Source: a virus. Taken from it: DNA of 56,257 bases. Made by a program: the position numbers and the translations under genes. The notes beneath the pieces are model-generated. The model saw only the letters and a list, made by a program, of their open reading frames with translations, did no database searches and was not told where the DNA came from. Positions 1 through 7,334 of this stretch are shown piece by piece. The first letter of the stretch is position 1. Every line of letters begins with the position of its first letter. Location of the stretch: positions 1-56,257 of IMG/VR virus record IMGVR_UViG_3300027754_002235; one strand, written 5' to 3'.

Positions 1-246
1 ATTACCCGCTACATATACAACTCTAGTACCACGTTTAGCATGACCTAATACTCTACGTACTACATTTGTGTGGCTTTGTTTCCATCGCCACTTGTTTTGT
101 TGTATACGCCATGCATCAATAATATCACCCACTAGATACAATGTGTCGCAACTATTATGCTTGAGAAAGTTATTAAGTTTATCTGCCTGACTGTCTCTTG
201 TACCAAGATGAACATCACTCACAAAGATAGAACGATATGTTTTCAT
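1..246 (-). CDS. LpxH-like metallophosphoesterase, 3' part outside window
   Basis: The first 82 residues of a calcineurin-type phosphoesterase are visible, and the gene runs off the left edge. The peptide begins MKTYRSIFVSDVHLGTRDSQ and continues to DTLYLVGDIIDAWR, ending in VYVAGN. DVHLG and GDIID are metal-binding motifs 1 and 2, and the final GN is the start of the usual GNHDE motif 3. The layout is that of the UDP-2,3-diacylglucosamine hydrolase (LpxH) branch and its relatives of unknown substrate, many of which are not true LpxH. In Gram-negative bacteria LpxH makes lipid X for lipid A, so a phage copy could act on host envelope lipid metabolism, but the substrate is not shown. The start is fixed by the family's N-terminus. 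No Shine-Dalgarno sequence precedes it, and a late-promoter motif lies five bases upstream. Confidence 0.8.
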   Translation of the reverse strand, partial: MKTYRSIFVSDVHLGTRDSQADKLNNFLKHNSCDTLYLVGDIIDAWRIQQNKWRWKQSHTNVVRRVLGHAKRGTRVVYVAGN

Positions 247-250
247 GTAG

Positions 251-258
251 TATTTATT
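251..258 (-). promoter_or_regulatory. T4-type late promoter, start codon almost at +1
   Basis: Read on the minus strand the motif is AATAAATACTAC followed directly by ATG. It matches the T4 late consensus TATAAATA plus the CT that often follows it. In T4 transcription starts about 5-6 bases past this octamer, which would put +1 on or next to the start codon of the phosphoesterase gene. Confidence 0.55.
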
Positions 259-294
259 TGAAAATATGTGACAAACTAGTGACAATCTGCGTTG

Positions 295-408
295 CTATTT
301 TCTATCCTTTAACCAGTCACTAAACATCACACAGAATACAGCAACTAGCGGCATCATGCATAGGAAGAATACTAGATCATTTGTTGTAATAATTATATTA
401 AAATACAT
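295..408 (-). CDS. 37-aa single-span membrane peptide
   Basis: This small gene encodes a peptide starting MYFNIIITTNDLVFFLCM and ending SDWLKDRK. A single hydrophobic stretch (about residues 12-29) is followed by a basic tail, as in a single-pass inner-membrane peptide with the C-terminus in the cytoplasm. The start is well supported: GGAGG lies about seven bases upstream, inside the end of the preceding gene, whose TAA stop ends three bases before this ATG. It should be co-translated with that 205-aa membrane protein. Function is unknown. A lysis, holin-like or membrane-partner role is possible, but nothing specific supports it. Confidence 0.6.
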   Translation of the reverse strand: MYFNIIITTNDLVFFLCMMPLVAVFCVMFSDWLKDRK

Positions 409-411
409 AGT

Positions 412-1029
412 TTATCCTCCACCAATCGCTTTGTCTCGTTCTTCACGCTCTTTTTTTGCTCTTTCCTGAGCCTGACGTCTGATTATTGCGGCTCTTTCTG
501 CGACTTTTCTTTCATATATTTTTTGTTCTTCTATTGCACCGTAAATACCAATACCTGCCATTACAAAACAAAATAAGAAAGCGGCAAATCCTATGAAGTA
601 CATAGCAAACATAAACTGGTCTGCTACTTTTTTCTTGTGTACTAGTATACGTTTTTCTTCTTCAAATTCAGCTTCTGCACGTTCTTTAAAAAGTCTAGTA
701 CGTTCTTCAATCATACGTGCCCATACTTCGGGCTTACCTAATGTCCAAAGAATCATATCTTTTAATTCACGTTCGGCTTGTCGTAATGCATCACTATGCA
801 TAGCAATTTGTAGAGCCTCGTGTCCGAGTTCTGCATCAGTCTTGCCAAGTTTACTACCTTTGGCTTTTACTTTTGATCTTTCACGGTGAATTGCGTCTGA
901 TGCTTCAAAAAACTTGCCAAATTGTCCTGCGAGGCTATTAACATCTTTACCTAGTGCGATTGCTTGTTTGATATAACTAACCGCAGATTGTGCGGCTGAG
1001 AATGCAAGACCAATAGTAATTGGATCCAT
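412..1029 (-). CDS. Coiled-coil protein with one transmembrane segment, unknown function
   Basis: This 205-aa protein has three visible parts. The N-terminal segment is small, amphipathic and hydrophobic (starts MDPITIGLAFSAAQSAVSYI). Residues about 55-135 form a charged helical region rich in Glu, Lys and Arg. One strong membrane span lies at about residues 138-163 (FMFAMYFIGFAAFLFCFVMA). The tail (EERDKAIGGG) is highly charged and probably coiled-coil. I recognise no enzyme motif. Its ATG overlaps the TAA of the upstream secreted-protein gene (TAATG), and a 37-aa membrane peptide follows immediately. The three therefore form a late membrane/envelope cassette. Possible roles are lysis, membrane remodelling or a virion-membrane interaction. 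The evidence does not choose between them. Confidence 0.75.
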   Translation of the reverse strand: MDPITIGLAFSAAQSAVSYIKQAIALGKDVNSLAGQFGKFFEASDAIHRERSKVKAKGSKLGKTDAELGHEALQIAMHSDALRQAERELKDMILWTLGKPEVWARMIEERTRLFKERAEAEFEEEKRILVHKKKVADQFMFAMYFIGFAAFLFCFVMAGIGIYGAIEEQKIYERKVAERAAIIRRQAQERAKKEREERDKAIGGG

Positions 1030-1199
1030 TATTTTTTCTTCTCAACTATTGTAGCGTCTTTATCCCGCCATTCTAAACATACCACCTTTCTAGCATAAAC
1101 GTCACCGGTCCATGCCCATCGTATACACTCCCACCGTGCCGCAGAGGATGGTATGATTACCGTAGCCATTATGGCTACGGTAGCGAGAATCTTTTTCAT
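1029..1199 (-). CDS. Small secreted protein with signal peptide
   Basis: I place the start at MKKILATVAIMATVI, giving 56 residues, rather than at an in-frame ATG twelve bases upstream that directly abuts the only GAGG ribosome binding site. Residues 1-20 are a typical Sec signal peptide: a Lys pair, a hydrophobic core, then PSSA before Ala. The predicted mature peptide is about 35 residues, with two cysteines in similar settings (WECIRW and VVCLEW) that could form a disulfide in the periplasm, and a basic C-terminus. The function is unknown. The gene is the first of a three-gene membrane cassette and lies under a late promoter enclosed in an inverted repeat, so expression late in infection is likely. 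Confidence 0.7.
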   Translation of the reverse strand: MKKILATVAIMATVIIPSSAARWECIRWAWTGDVYARKVVCLEWRDKDATIVEKKK

Positions 1200-1204
1200 T
1201 TTTA

Positions 1205-1248
1205 TTATCATCCTCTGTAGATATATTTATCCACTATCTAGATGATAA
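1205..1248 (-). promoter_or_regulatory. Late promoter and RBS enclosed by an inverted repeat
   Basis: On the minus strand TTATCATC (1248-1241) pairs perfectly with GATGATAA (1212-1205). Just inside it TAGATA (1240-1235) pairs with TATCTA (1223-1218), leaving a five-base bulge that carries part of the ribosome binding site. The late-promoter octamer GATAAATA (1231-1224) lies in the loop. A transcript reading through from upstream would fold and mask the ribosome binding site. One starting at the internal late promoter would lack the 5' arm and stay open. This is the layout described for T4 genes e, soc and 49. Confidence 0.5.
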
Positions 1249-1272
1249 ATGTTACGCTTTATAAATAGTAAT

Positions 1273-1827
1273 TCAGTTTAATTTGAATCTATCTTTAGGA
1301 CCCAGTATTCTTATGTCGTGATACATTGGATTTTTTACCGGTTTCCCTGTTTCATCACTGATATAAAAACTAATATTGTTTCCAGTCGCTAATGAATCCC
1401 ATAACTTAGATGCACCTTTAGTATGTTCATCTGTTACAAATACCCAAGGACCGCCTTGTAAAAAGCTAGAATAGGCCTGGGTACTTACTCCTTGACGTTG
1501 TGCTTCGGGTGCAAGTGCCATATGTGGTGTTACTGCTTTGACGCCCGGTTTTAATAGATTTTTAAACTTACGTGATTGCATTTGTATAGTGAATATACCT
1601 ACACAGTTGTCAGTCTTTTTATCATATAAATAGTAGTCGTGCATATCGCCGTCGCCAACAATATGTCCTTCAATATGTCTAACATTAAATTGTGTCATTG
1701 GTGTATTGACCAAATCCATATGTTTTTTGAATTTGTTACCGCGATTAATATGAGTAAGTATATTTACTGGTCCAACAATACGATATTCGTCAACAACTTC
1801 TTCGGTGATGATTTCTTTAATGTTCAT
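1273..1827 (-). CDS. GNAT-like protein with probable capsid-targeting N-terminus
   Basis: This 184-aa protein starts MNIKEIITEEVVDEYRIV. The opening resembles the capsid-targeting peptides of T4 internal head proteins (IPIII starts MKTYQEFIAEA), which prohead protease gp21 cleaves after a (Leu/Ile)-X-Glu site. Here Ile-Thr-Glu at residues 7-9 fits. The rest resembles a GNAT acetyltransferase. The segment HMALAPEAQRQGVSTQAYSS around residue 100 fits the acyl-CoA-binding motif (V-x-P-x-x-Q/R-x-x-G-x-G/S), and a later GASKLWDSLA segment fits the C-terminal helix region. If both readings are right, the protein is packaged in the head and could be injected with the DNA. No Shine-Dalgarno sequence is visible. 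A terminator and a late promoter sit immediately upstream, so the gene is probably transcribed alone. The targeting peptide is inferred from motif similarity only. Confidence 0.65.
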   Translation of the reverse strand: MNIKEIITEEVVDEYRIVGPVNILTHINRGNKFKKHMDLVNTPMTQFNVRHIEGHIVGDGDMHDYYLYDKKTDNCVGIFTIQMQSRKFKNLLKPGVKAVTPHMALAPEAQRQGVSTQAYSSFLQGGPWVFVTDEHTKGASKLWDSLATGNNISFYISDETGKPVKNPMYHDIRILGPKDRFKLN

Positions 1828-1831
1828 TTAG

Positions 1832-1839
1832 TATTTATT
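1832..1839 (-). promoter_or_regulatory. T4-type late promoter just downstream of a terminator
   Basis: The minus-strand sequence is AATAAATACTAA followed by ATG. The motif begins where the T-run of the preceding terminator ends and lies four bases from the start codon, so any transcript starting here would have essentially no leader. Confidence 0.6.
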
Positions 1840-1866
1840 AAAAAGAATAGGGACCAAAGTCCCTAT
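1840..1866 (-). terminator. Rho-independent terminator
   Basis: ATAGGGAC and GTCCCTAT form a perfect eight-base-pair stem around a four-base loop. On the minus strand it is followed by TTCTTTTT. It ends the minus-strand unit that finishes with the TPR-glycosyltransferase gene and separates it from the GNAT-like gene. Confidence 0.85.
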
Positions 1867-1915
1867 CTGAATTTCTGTTACAAGGTATGTCTTACCTCAA
1901 GCGGCGTTTAGGCTG

Positions 1916-3181
1916 CTAATGCAGATTTAATAAATCGGTTGAAATTCGTGCTAAAACTGAATCCCATTCTTTAATTTGAGATTGTCTGTATAGTTTAACG
2001 GAATTATACCACGGCGTATATTCTTTGTCTATTAACCACCGCCAATCTGCTACAAAAGGTAATAATACCCAAGTTTGTTTACCAATTGCCCCTGATAGAT
2101 GTGCTGTACAAGTATCTACTGTTATAACAACATCCATTAATTCACATAAAGCAGAAGTATCGGAAAAATCTAAGATTTCATCACAAAAATGCTTAATATT
2201 ACTATTTGTCAATATGTCTAGGTCTACTTCTCGGATTTCTTTTTGCAAACATACATATTCACAAACGTCCGGTAAATAGCAAAGCAGTTGCTTTAATGTT
2301 AAACTACGGTTATTATCATTCTCATGGTTGGCGCTTCCGGACCAAACAATGCCAATACGAGGTTTAGTTTTTTTACCAAATCTATTACTCCAAAATTCTA
2401 ATTTTTCTGTTTCATTTGACAAATAAGGAGTTGGTTCAGGGATTGAATCAATCTCTGTTTTAAATGCTAAAGGTAAACTCATTAAAGGACAATGATAATC
2501 AAAGTGTGGTAAAATTGTATTTTCTTCTATCAATATATCTACCCCATCTAAACTTTCTAATAACTTCATAAGTGGTTTAGGCACTTGTAATAATACTTTT
2601 GCCCCCAAATTAGTAACAAGTTTTACATAACGACAAAACTGAATAGTATCACCGTATCCCTGTTCAGCATATAACAGTATAGTTTTATCTTTTATATTTG
2701 TTCTACCAAGCCAAAGCGGTTTATCATAGTCATATATGTTGCTTTTAAATTTTTCGTGTTTCCATCTCCACTCATATAAACCAAATCCTTTATATAATTC
2801 TCCAATTGATAATAACGCTATTGCTTTATTTAAATATGGTTCAAAACGTGATGGATCTGTATTAAAAGAAATAGCCATGTTAAAATTTGTAATAGCTATA
2901 TCAAATTGACCAAGCTCTAGAGAAATCCGTCCTATAGTAACATAAGCAGCCGAATCATATGGATTTATTTTAATAGCTTTTTTAATTAGGTCTAATCCTA
3001 GAGATAAATTACCGGTTTGTGTTTCAATAATACTTAACAAATGCAATGAATCAAAATGATCAGGATTAATAGTAAGAACTTTCTCATATATATATTTGGC
3101 AGAGGACAAATCTCCGTGTTCATGTAACGTTTGACCTTGTTTAAATAATTCAATAATATTTTCAAATTTAAATATATTCAC
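1916..3181 (-). CDS. TPR protein with GT9-type glycosyltransferase domain
   Basis: This is a 421-aa protein. Residues about 5-130 are tetratricopeptide repeats (for example SAKYIYEKVLTINPDHFDSL). Residues about 160-421 form a GT-B glycosyltransferase fold of the ADP-heptose:LPS heptosyltransferase (GT9) type. LLYAEQGYGDTIQFCRYV marks the N-terminal nucleotide-sugar half. VDTCTAHLSGAIGKQTWVLL followed by VADWRWL marks the C-terminal half, where bacterial homologues read VDTSVAHLAGALGKPVWVLL. It likely transfers a sugar to a protein or glycan acceptor, with the TPRs binding the acceptor. The start is GTG, as an in-frame stop lies just upstream and no ATG is near. It is the last gene of its unit and is followed by a terminator. 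The architecture is common in bacteria, so the gene may have been acquired from a host. Confidence 0.85.
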   Translation of the reverse strand: MNIFKFENIIELFKQGQTLHEHGDLSSAKYIYEKVLTINPDHFDSLHLLSIIETQTGNLSLGLDLIKKAIKINPYDSAAYVTIGRISLELGQFDIAITNFNMAISFNTDPSRFEPYLNKAIALLSIGELYKGFGLYEWRWKHEKFKSNIYDYDKPLWLGRTNIKDKTILLYAEQGYGDTIQFCRYVKLVTNLGAKVLLQVPKPLMKLLESLDGVDILIEENTILPHFDYHCPLMSLPLAFKTEIDSIPEPTPYLSNETEKLEFWSNRFGKKTKPRIGIVWSGSANHENDNNRSLTLKQLLCYLPDVCEYVCLQKEIREVDLDILTNSNIKHFCDEILDFSDTSALCELMDVVITVDTCTAHLSGAIGKQTWVLLPFVADWRWLIDKEYTPWYNSVKLYRQSQIKEWDSVLARISTDLLNLH

Positions 3182-3213
3182 AGTGGTTTTCGTTATGTGT
3201 GGTATGTTCTTTT

Positions 3214-3236
3214 ATAGAAACTTAAATAGTTTCTAT
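3214..3236 (-). other. Short hairpin spanning the oxygenase stop codon
   Basis: ATAGAAAC and GTTTCTAT form a perfect eight-base-pair inverted repeat with a seven-base loop covering the TAA of the oxygenase gene. No T-run follows on either strand, so it is not a convincing terminator. It could stabilise or process mRNA between this gene and the next. Confidence 0.4.
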
Positions 3237-3788
3237 GTCAGGTAAAACATCGTTAATAGAAGAATTAACTGCTATTATTGTTTTGCGATTTGCAGTAAGA
3301 TTAATTGGTGAACGGTGTATAAGTAAACTAGGAAATGTGATAATATCTCCTTCTTGCACTTCATATTTAAATATTTTTCTAGTTATTGGATTAATAAATT
3401 CTGTTTCTACTGACCTGTCAGGCAATTCTAAGTAATATATACTTGATAAATTACATTTACCATGTCCATGCCATGGATGAGTATCATTTGTGTGATACTG
3501 TTGAAACCAAAATAAATCAATAGTATAGTTTTTGTAACCCAATGAACCATATATAACACCAAAATATTCTTCCCAACTAGATTTTATATGATTAAAATAA
3601 TGTCTTGGCATGCTTATTGGTAAATTCCAATCAGTTTTAGAAATACTTGTGCCGGGAAAATGTATATCAGATCGCACAATATCATCTATTAAAGATAAAG
3701 TTTTAATCTTGTGATTAATATGGTTAGGACACTGACCTATTAAAACATATGAAGATATGTCGTAGGCATTAATTTCTATTTCTTGCAT
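3222..3788 (-). CDS. 2-oxoglutarate/Fe(II)-dependent oxygenase-like protein
   Basis: I start this 188-aa protein at MQEIEINAYD, one base after the stop of the giant repeat gene. A start 54 bases further upstream would overlap that gene and has no better ribosome binding site. The fold signature is that of small phage 2OG-Fe(II) oxygenases. HPWHGHGKCN (residues about 104-113) carries the first metal histidines. FPSLLIHRSPI holds the distal His158, and NRKTIIAVNSS supplies Arg168 for 2-oxoglutarate, with a terminal beta strand. Such enzymes hydroxylate proteins, nucleic acids or small molecules. Here the neighbours point to hydroxylation of a sugar or a decorated protein. The exact HxD/E spacing is atypical (HGH), so activity is not certain. 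Confidence 0.7.
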   Translation of the reverse strand: MQEIEINAYDISSYVLIGQCPNHINHKIKTLSLIDDIVRSDIHFPGTSISKTDWNLPISMPRHYFNHIKSSWEEYFGVIYGSLGYKNYTIDLFWFQQYHTNDTHPWHGHGKCNLSSIYYLELPDRSVETEFINPITRKIFKYEVQEGDIITFPSLLIHRSPINLTANRKTIIAVNSSINDVLPDIETI

Positions 3789-3789
3789 A

Positions 3790-6700
3790 TTATACTTTAA
3801 TTGATTTTCTATTAAAATACTCTTGCAACCAAGGCCAATCATAGCTTAGTCGTAATTTGTCTAACTCACCATTGACTTGTTCAAAATATTCTATTGCATT
3901 TAATGCGCCTTGAATACTATATTGTGCAAACTCTCCCTCACCCACAGTTGACCATATTTTCAATCTATGTCTACTAATAGTACTATCATCTAATCGTAAC
4001 TTAATAGCTTCACGGAAACTAGTACGCCATGTACTAAATTCATCAATATTGTATTTTGCTACGCCTGAATTAATCTCTACAACTTCATGCTCACTATCTA
4101 ATGTAAAGTCTAGACCTTTACCCATATTACTCAAAGTAATTTGTTTGTTATACGCAATCATAGCTTGGTGACCATATACCAATCCGTTCACTGGGTTACT
4201 AGCATAGAAGATATAATGTTTAGGTATCTGTAATCTATCTGGTTGCCATGTCCAATCAAACTTGCTATTGACTTTTAACTTAGCAAATACAGTAAACATC
4301 CAAGATGTTTGACTTGCTTCTGCAGCCGCATGGTAGGCAGCAACACGACCATTGACCCCATCAACTCTAACAACACGATTTTTCAGTCCTTTAGTCACGT
4401 TCAGTAAGTGTTCGTAGTTCTCGTCAGCTCCGGCTTCACCGTTACTTAGGAAGACTATATCCAGCGGCTTTGACTGTCCCATCTTAGTTGATTTAGCAAT
4501 GTACGGATAATCATACAACTCTTTTTCAACATAATCGTTAGCTTCTTTGGGTACAACAATACGTGTGCCTCCCATATTTGTAATCAATATATTCTTAGAT
4601 TCTTTAGACCACATACTGATGGGTTCATCATTGTTGGTTGGTGCAATTAAATTATCACTTGTAGTAAACACAGCATACGGAAAATTATAACTATGCTTTT
4701 TGAAGTTCAAATGTGTATCTGCATCTGTTACAAAGCTAGGGGCGGCTAATCGTTTTACTCTCTGATGCTGATTAAAGTTAATCTTCTCAATATTTTCTAA
4801 CTTATCTAAATCTTCTACTAGAATACGTAGCTTATTTACATTGATAAAGAATGTATCTCCAAACTTTTGTAAGTCACTAGGGAATACATGTAATTGTTCC
4901 AATGAGAACGGATCACAAATATATGTAAAGTCAAATCTAGTGTAATCACATATTGAACTACATACCCAAATGTAGTGGTCTTTTTTGATACCTAACTCAT
5001 ACAACATGTTCTTCAATGTAGTTAAGTAATCATTTTCATATTTGATTGTATAAACATTCTCTCGTTTAGTTTTGCTTTCAATCAATGATACAATATCAGC
5101 TACTCCTTCATTACCGTAATCAATCAAGTACACATCATATAAACAATTACTTGCAAAAGCACGTTTTGTTTTCACAAAATTTAAATTGCGTAAATGTTCA
5201 ATAATTTTTACGTACTTTGTATCTTCGGCAAAGGTTTCTTTATTGACCATAAACGTACTACCCCAATGACTCCATTGAGTTCCAAACACATGAACCATTG
5301 TCATTTGCCATGGGTTAGGATAATAGTTAAAATCAAAACTAGTATAATCTAATTCGCTATTCAATATCCAGCATAGTTCTGTAGTAGATTTATTAATACA
5401 ACGATTGATAGTATCAACCCAACTGTTTAGATAACGTGTCTTAGTAATGTCAGGAAATTGTAGTTTTAAATATTCAAATCTAATAGCTGATTCTTTGTTA
5501 CCTTTATCAACAAAGAACACATTAGGTTTTTTAAATAAATTAGCTAATGTATAAGCATCAAGTTTCTCATCTTTAACCCAGTTAATTTCTTTATAACCGT
5601 TTGCCCACATATTAGCATTAACGAAATAAGTTTGCGTAGTTTCACTTTCACTTGAACCAAATGCATGTATATATTGTGCCTGTTGAATATTTGGTCTCCA
5701 ATTAAAATCAAAGTTACTGTAGTCAATTTTGCTATTTAATGCCCAAAATATTTCATCTTTATGTTGATTTACTAATGCTTTTAATGTTGTTTCAATGTAA
5801 TATTTAGGATAGTCAACAAATATGTCTTTTTTAACTTGCTCTAAGTTAACAATTTCTGTTGCTCCTTCTACCATATAACGTGGACCATTATTAGGATCTG
5901 CAATAGTACCAAACTGATAGATATAGGGCGGGCTAGTACTGTCAGGATGCCAGCTGAAATCAAATTTACTTTCATCAAATCCTATAGGTGTAATCCAATT
6001 TGTTTTGTCGGGGATACGTTTTGCTTTAAGTATATCCATGTATTTGATTGGTGTAGTTTCGTTACAGCCAGGTGCAGTAAACATGGGACCATTTGTTTTT
6101 TGCCATTGTGTTCCAAATTGATATATAAAAGGATTATCAGTAATATCAGGATGCCAACTAAAATCAAACTCACTAGTATCTAACCCTATAGGAATAGACC
6201 AGTGTGTCATATCTTGTTTTACCTTTGCTATAGGGTAATCTAAGTATTTTGTTTCAGATGAACCTTCTACTGTAAACTTTGGTCCGCCTGTCTTACTCCA
6301 TGTACTAGGGAATTGATAGATGTATGCTGGTTCTGTATCATCTGGATGCCAACTAAAATCAAATGATTTTTGATCTACATTTTTTGGAATCAACCAATTA
6401 GTAAATCTCCATGCTACTACTTGTGCTTTAACATCATCAATGTATTTTAATTCTGTTGCTCCGAGAACAGTATAGCGAGGTCCGCCCGTTTTTTGATGTA
6501 TAGTACCAAATTGATATACGTAAGGTGGGTCATGTGGATTAGGTTCCCAACTAAAATCAAAACTGTTTTTTATAACGTAAGGTGGTATTTCCCAGTTATC
6601 CATGCATGGTTTACGTTTAGCACGTTGTTCCATGTATTTGTATTCAGTCGCACCTTCAACAACATATTGTATAGATATTTTATCTTCAGGTTTATTCCAT

Positions 6701-7326
6701 TGATTGCCCCAAGCATAGATATAAGGTGGACTCCATGGGTCAGGGTGCCAAGAATAATCTATGCCATCACAATTTTCTAAATGCTCAAATCGTGTACTGT
6801 TAGGTGATAGCTTTGCTCTCATTGATATATCTTCAATGAATTTATATTCAGTTGCGCCAGGTACATGATACTCAACTGTTGGCATAATTTCAGCTAGATA
6901 TTGAGTATTACCAAATACATAAATATACGGTGGACTAGTTGGGTCTGGATGCCAATTAAAGTCAAAGCTAGATTTATCTATTTCATAATGTATCTTCCAA
7001 TAGTTTTGTGCATTTTTTCTAGGTATAGGTTCAACATCAGCACGATATATAATTATTTCACTATCTTGTTCTGAGCATAACCAAGTACCACTGTCTTTTT
7101 GATATGGACTAGGCCATACATTGTTATGTTCACTTGTCCAAACTTCTTCATCGGGTAAAAAATCAAAGTCCCAGTCCCAATCAAAATTTGTATAATCACA
7201 ATATTCATCAATTATCCAAAAATGTTCGGTGGTACATTGTTGTCTAGCGTCGGCTAAATCAATTGCATGTTTTTCTCTGGGGTGGGCGTTGGGTTTACTA
7301 CCGTAATAAAATACATCTCTAAGCAT
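3790..7326 (-). CDS. Giant tandem GT-A-like repeat protein
   Basis: This 1178-aa protein is built from about eleven copies of a module centred on FDFSWHPD, then PPYIYQFGT, and in many copies GGPxFTVxGATE. Some copies are preceded by a Rossmann-like half ending in an aromatic-rich strand (HFWIIDEYCDYTNFDWDW at residues about 36-53, IFWALNSKIDYSNFDFNW, ELCWILNSELDYTSFDFN, HYIWVCSSICDYTRFDF). That order resembles the nucleotide-binding half and DxD strand of GT-A glycosyltransferases. The last ~260 residues are homologous to the separate 317-aa protein at 18061-19014 (shared W-R-x-x-F-R-E and IW-x-x-x-G blocks). In this copy the DGDN acidic motif is replaced by FAKL, so it is probably inactive there. 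I infer a glycosyltransferase-derived scaffold or a processive, multi-site transferase. It lies eight bases after the carbamoyltransferase gene and is almost fused to the oxygenase gene, so all three are co-expressed. Confidence 0.75.
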   Translation of the reverse strand: MLRDVFYYGSKPNAHPREKHAIDLADARQQCTTEHFWIIDEYCDYTNFDWDWDFDFLPDEEVWTSEHNNVWPSPYQKDSGTWLCSEQDSEIIIYRADVEPIPRKNAQNYWKIHYEIDKSSFDFNWHPDPTSPPYIYVFGNTQYLAEIMPTVEYHVPGATEYKFIEDISMRAKLSPNSTRFEHLENCDGIDYSWHPDPWSPPYIYAWGNQWNKPEDKISIQYVVEGATEYKYMEQRAKRKPCMDNWEIPPYVIKNSFDFSWEPNPHDPPYVYQFGTIHQKTGGPRYTVLGATELKYIDDVKAQVVAWRFTNWLIPKNVDQKSFDFSWHPDDTEPAYIYQFPSTWSKTGGPKFTVEGSSETKYLDYPIAKVKQDMTHWSIPIGLDTSEFDFSWHPDITDNPFIYQFGTQWQKTNGPMFTAPGCNETTPIKYMDILKAKRIPDKTNWITPIGFDESKFDFSWHPDSTSPPYIYQFGTIADPNNGPRYMVEGATEIVNLEQVKKDIFVDYPKYYIETTLKALVNQHKDEIFWALNSKIDYSNFDFNWRPNIQQAQYIHAFGSSESETTQTYFVNANMWANGYKEINWVKDEKLDAYTLANLFKKPNVFFVDKGNKESAIRFEYLKLQFPDITKTRYLNSWVDTINRCINKSTTELCWILNSELDYTSFDFNYYPNPWQMTMVHVFGTQWSHWGSTFMVNKETFAEDTKYVKIIEHLRNLNFVKTKRAFASNCLYDVYLIDYGNEGVADIVSLIESKTKRENVYTIKYENDYLTTLKNMLYELGIKKDHYIWVCSSICDYTRFDFTYICDPFSLEQLHVFPSDLQKFGDTFFINVNKLRILVEDLDKLENIEKINFNQHQRVKRLAAPSFVTDADTHLNFKKHSYNFPYAVFTTSDNLIAPTNNDEPISMWSKESKNILITNMGGTRIVVPKEANDYVEKELYDYPYIAKSTKMGQSKPLDIVFLSNGEAGADENYEHLLNVTKGLKNRVVRVDGVNGRVAAYHAAAEASQTSWMFTVFAKLKVNSKFDWTWQPDRLQIPKHYIFYASNPVNGLVYGHQAMIAYNKQITLSNMGKGLDFTLDSEHEVVEINSGVAKYNIDEFSTWRTSFREAIKLRLDDSTISRHRLKIWSTVGEGEFAQYSIQGALNAIEYFEQVNGELDKLRLSYDWPWLQEYFNRKSIKV
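4245..7190 (-). repeat. About eleven tandem coding repeats, central period 66-68 residues
   Basis: The FDFxW core recurs near 7180, 6960, 6755, 6555, 6355, 6160, 5955, 5705, 5330, 4930 and 4253. Six central copies (6960 to 5955) are spaced about 194-205 bases and are close in sequence. The outer copies are more diverged and spaced 215-680 bases because they retain extra Rossmann-like sequence. The pattern suggests recent expansion of the middle of an older array. Confidence 0.85.
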
Positions 7327-7334
7327 TACTATAC

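Noticed and set aside
3214-3236. Possible terminator after the oxygenase gene
   Set aside because: The eight-base-pair stem has no T-run on either strand and the next gene starts closely after, so it is listed only as a hairpin.
5945-6970. CRISPR-like pattern of a ~20-base sequence recurring about every 200 bases
   Set aside because: The recurrences are in one frame of a long coding region, encode the FDFSWHPD module and have homologous, not unique, intervals. It is a coding repeat.
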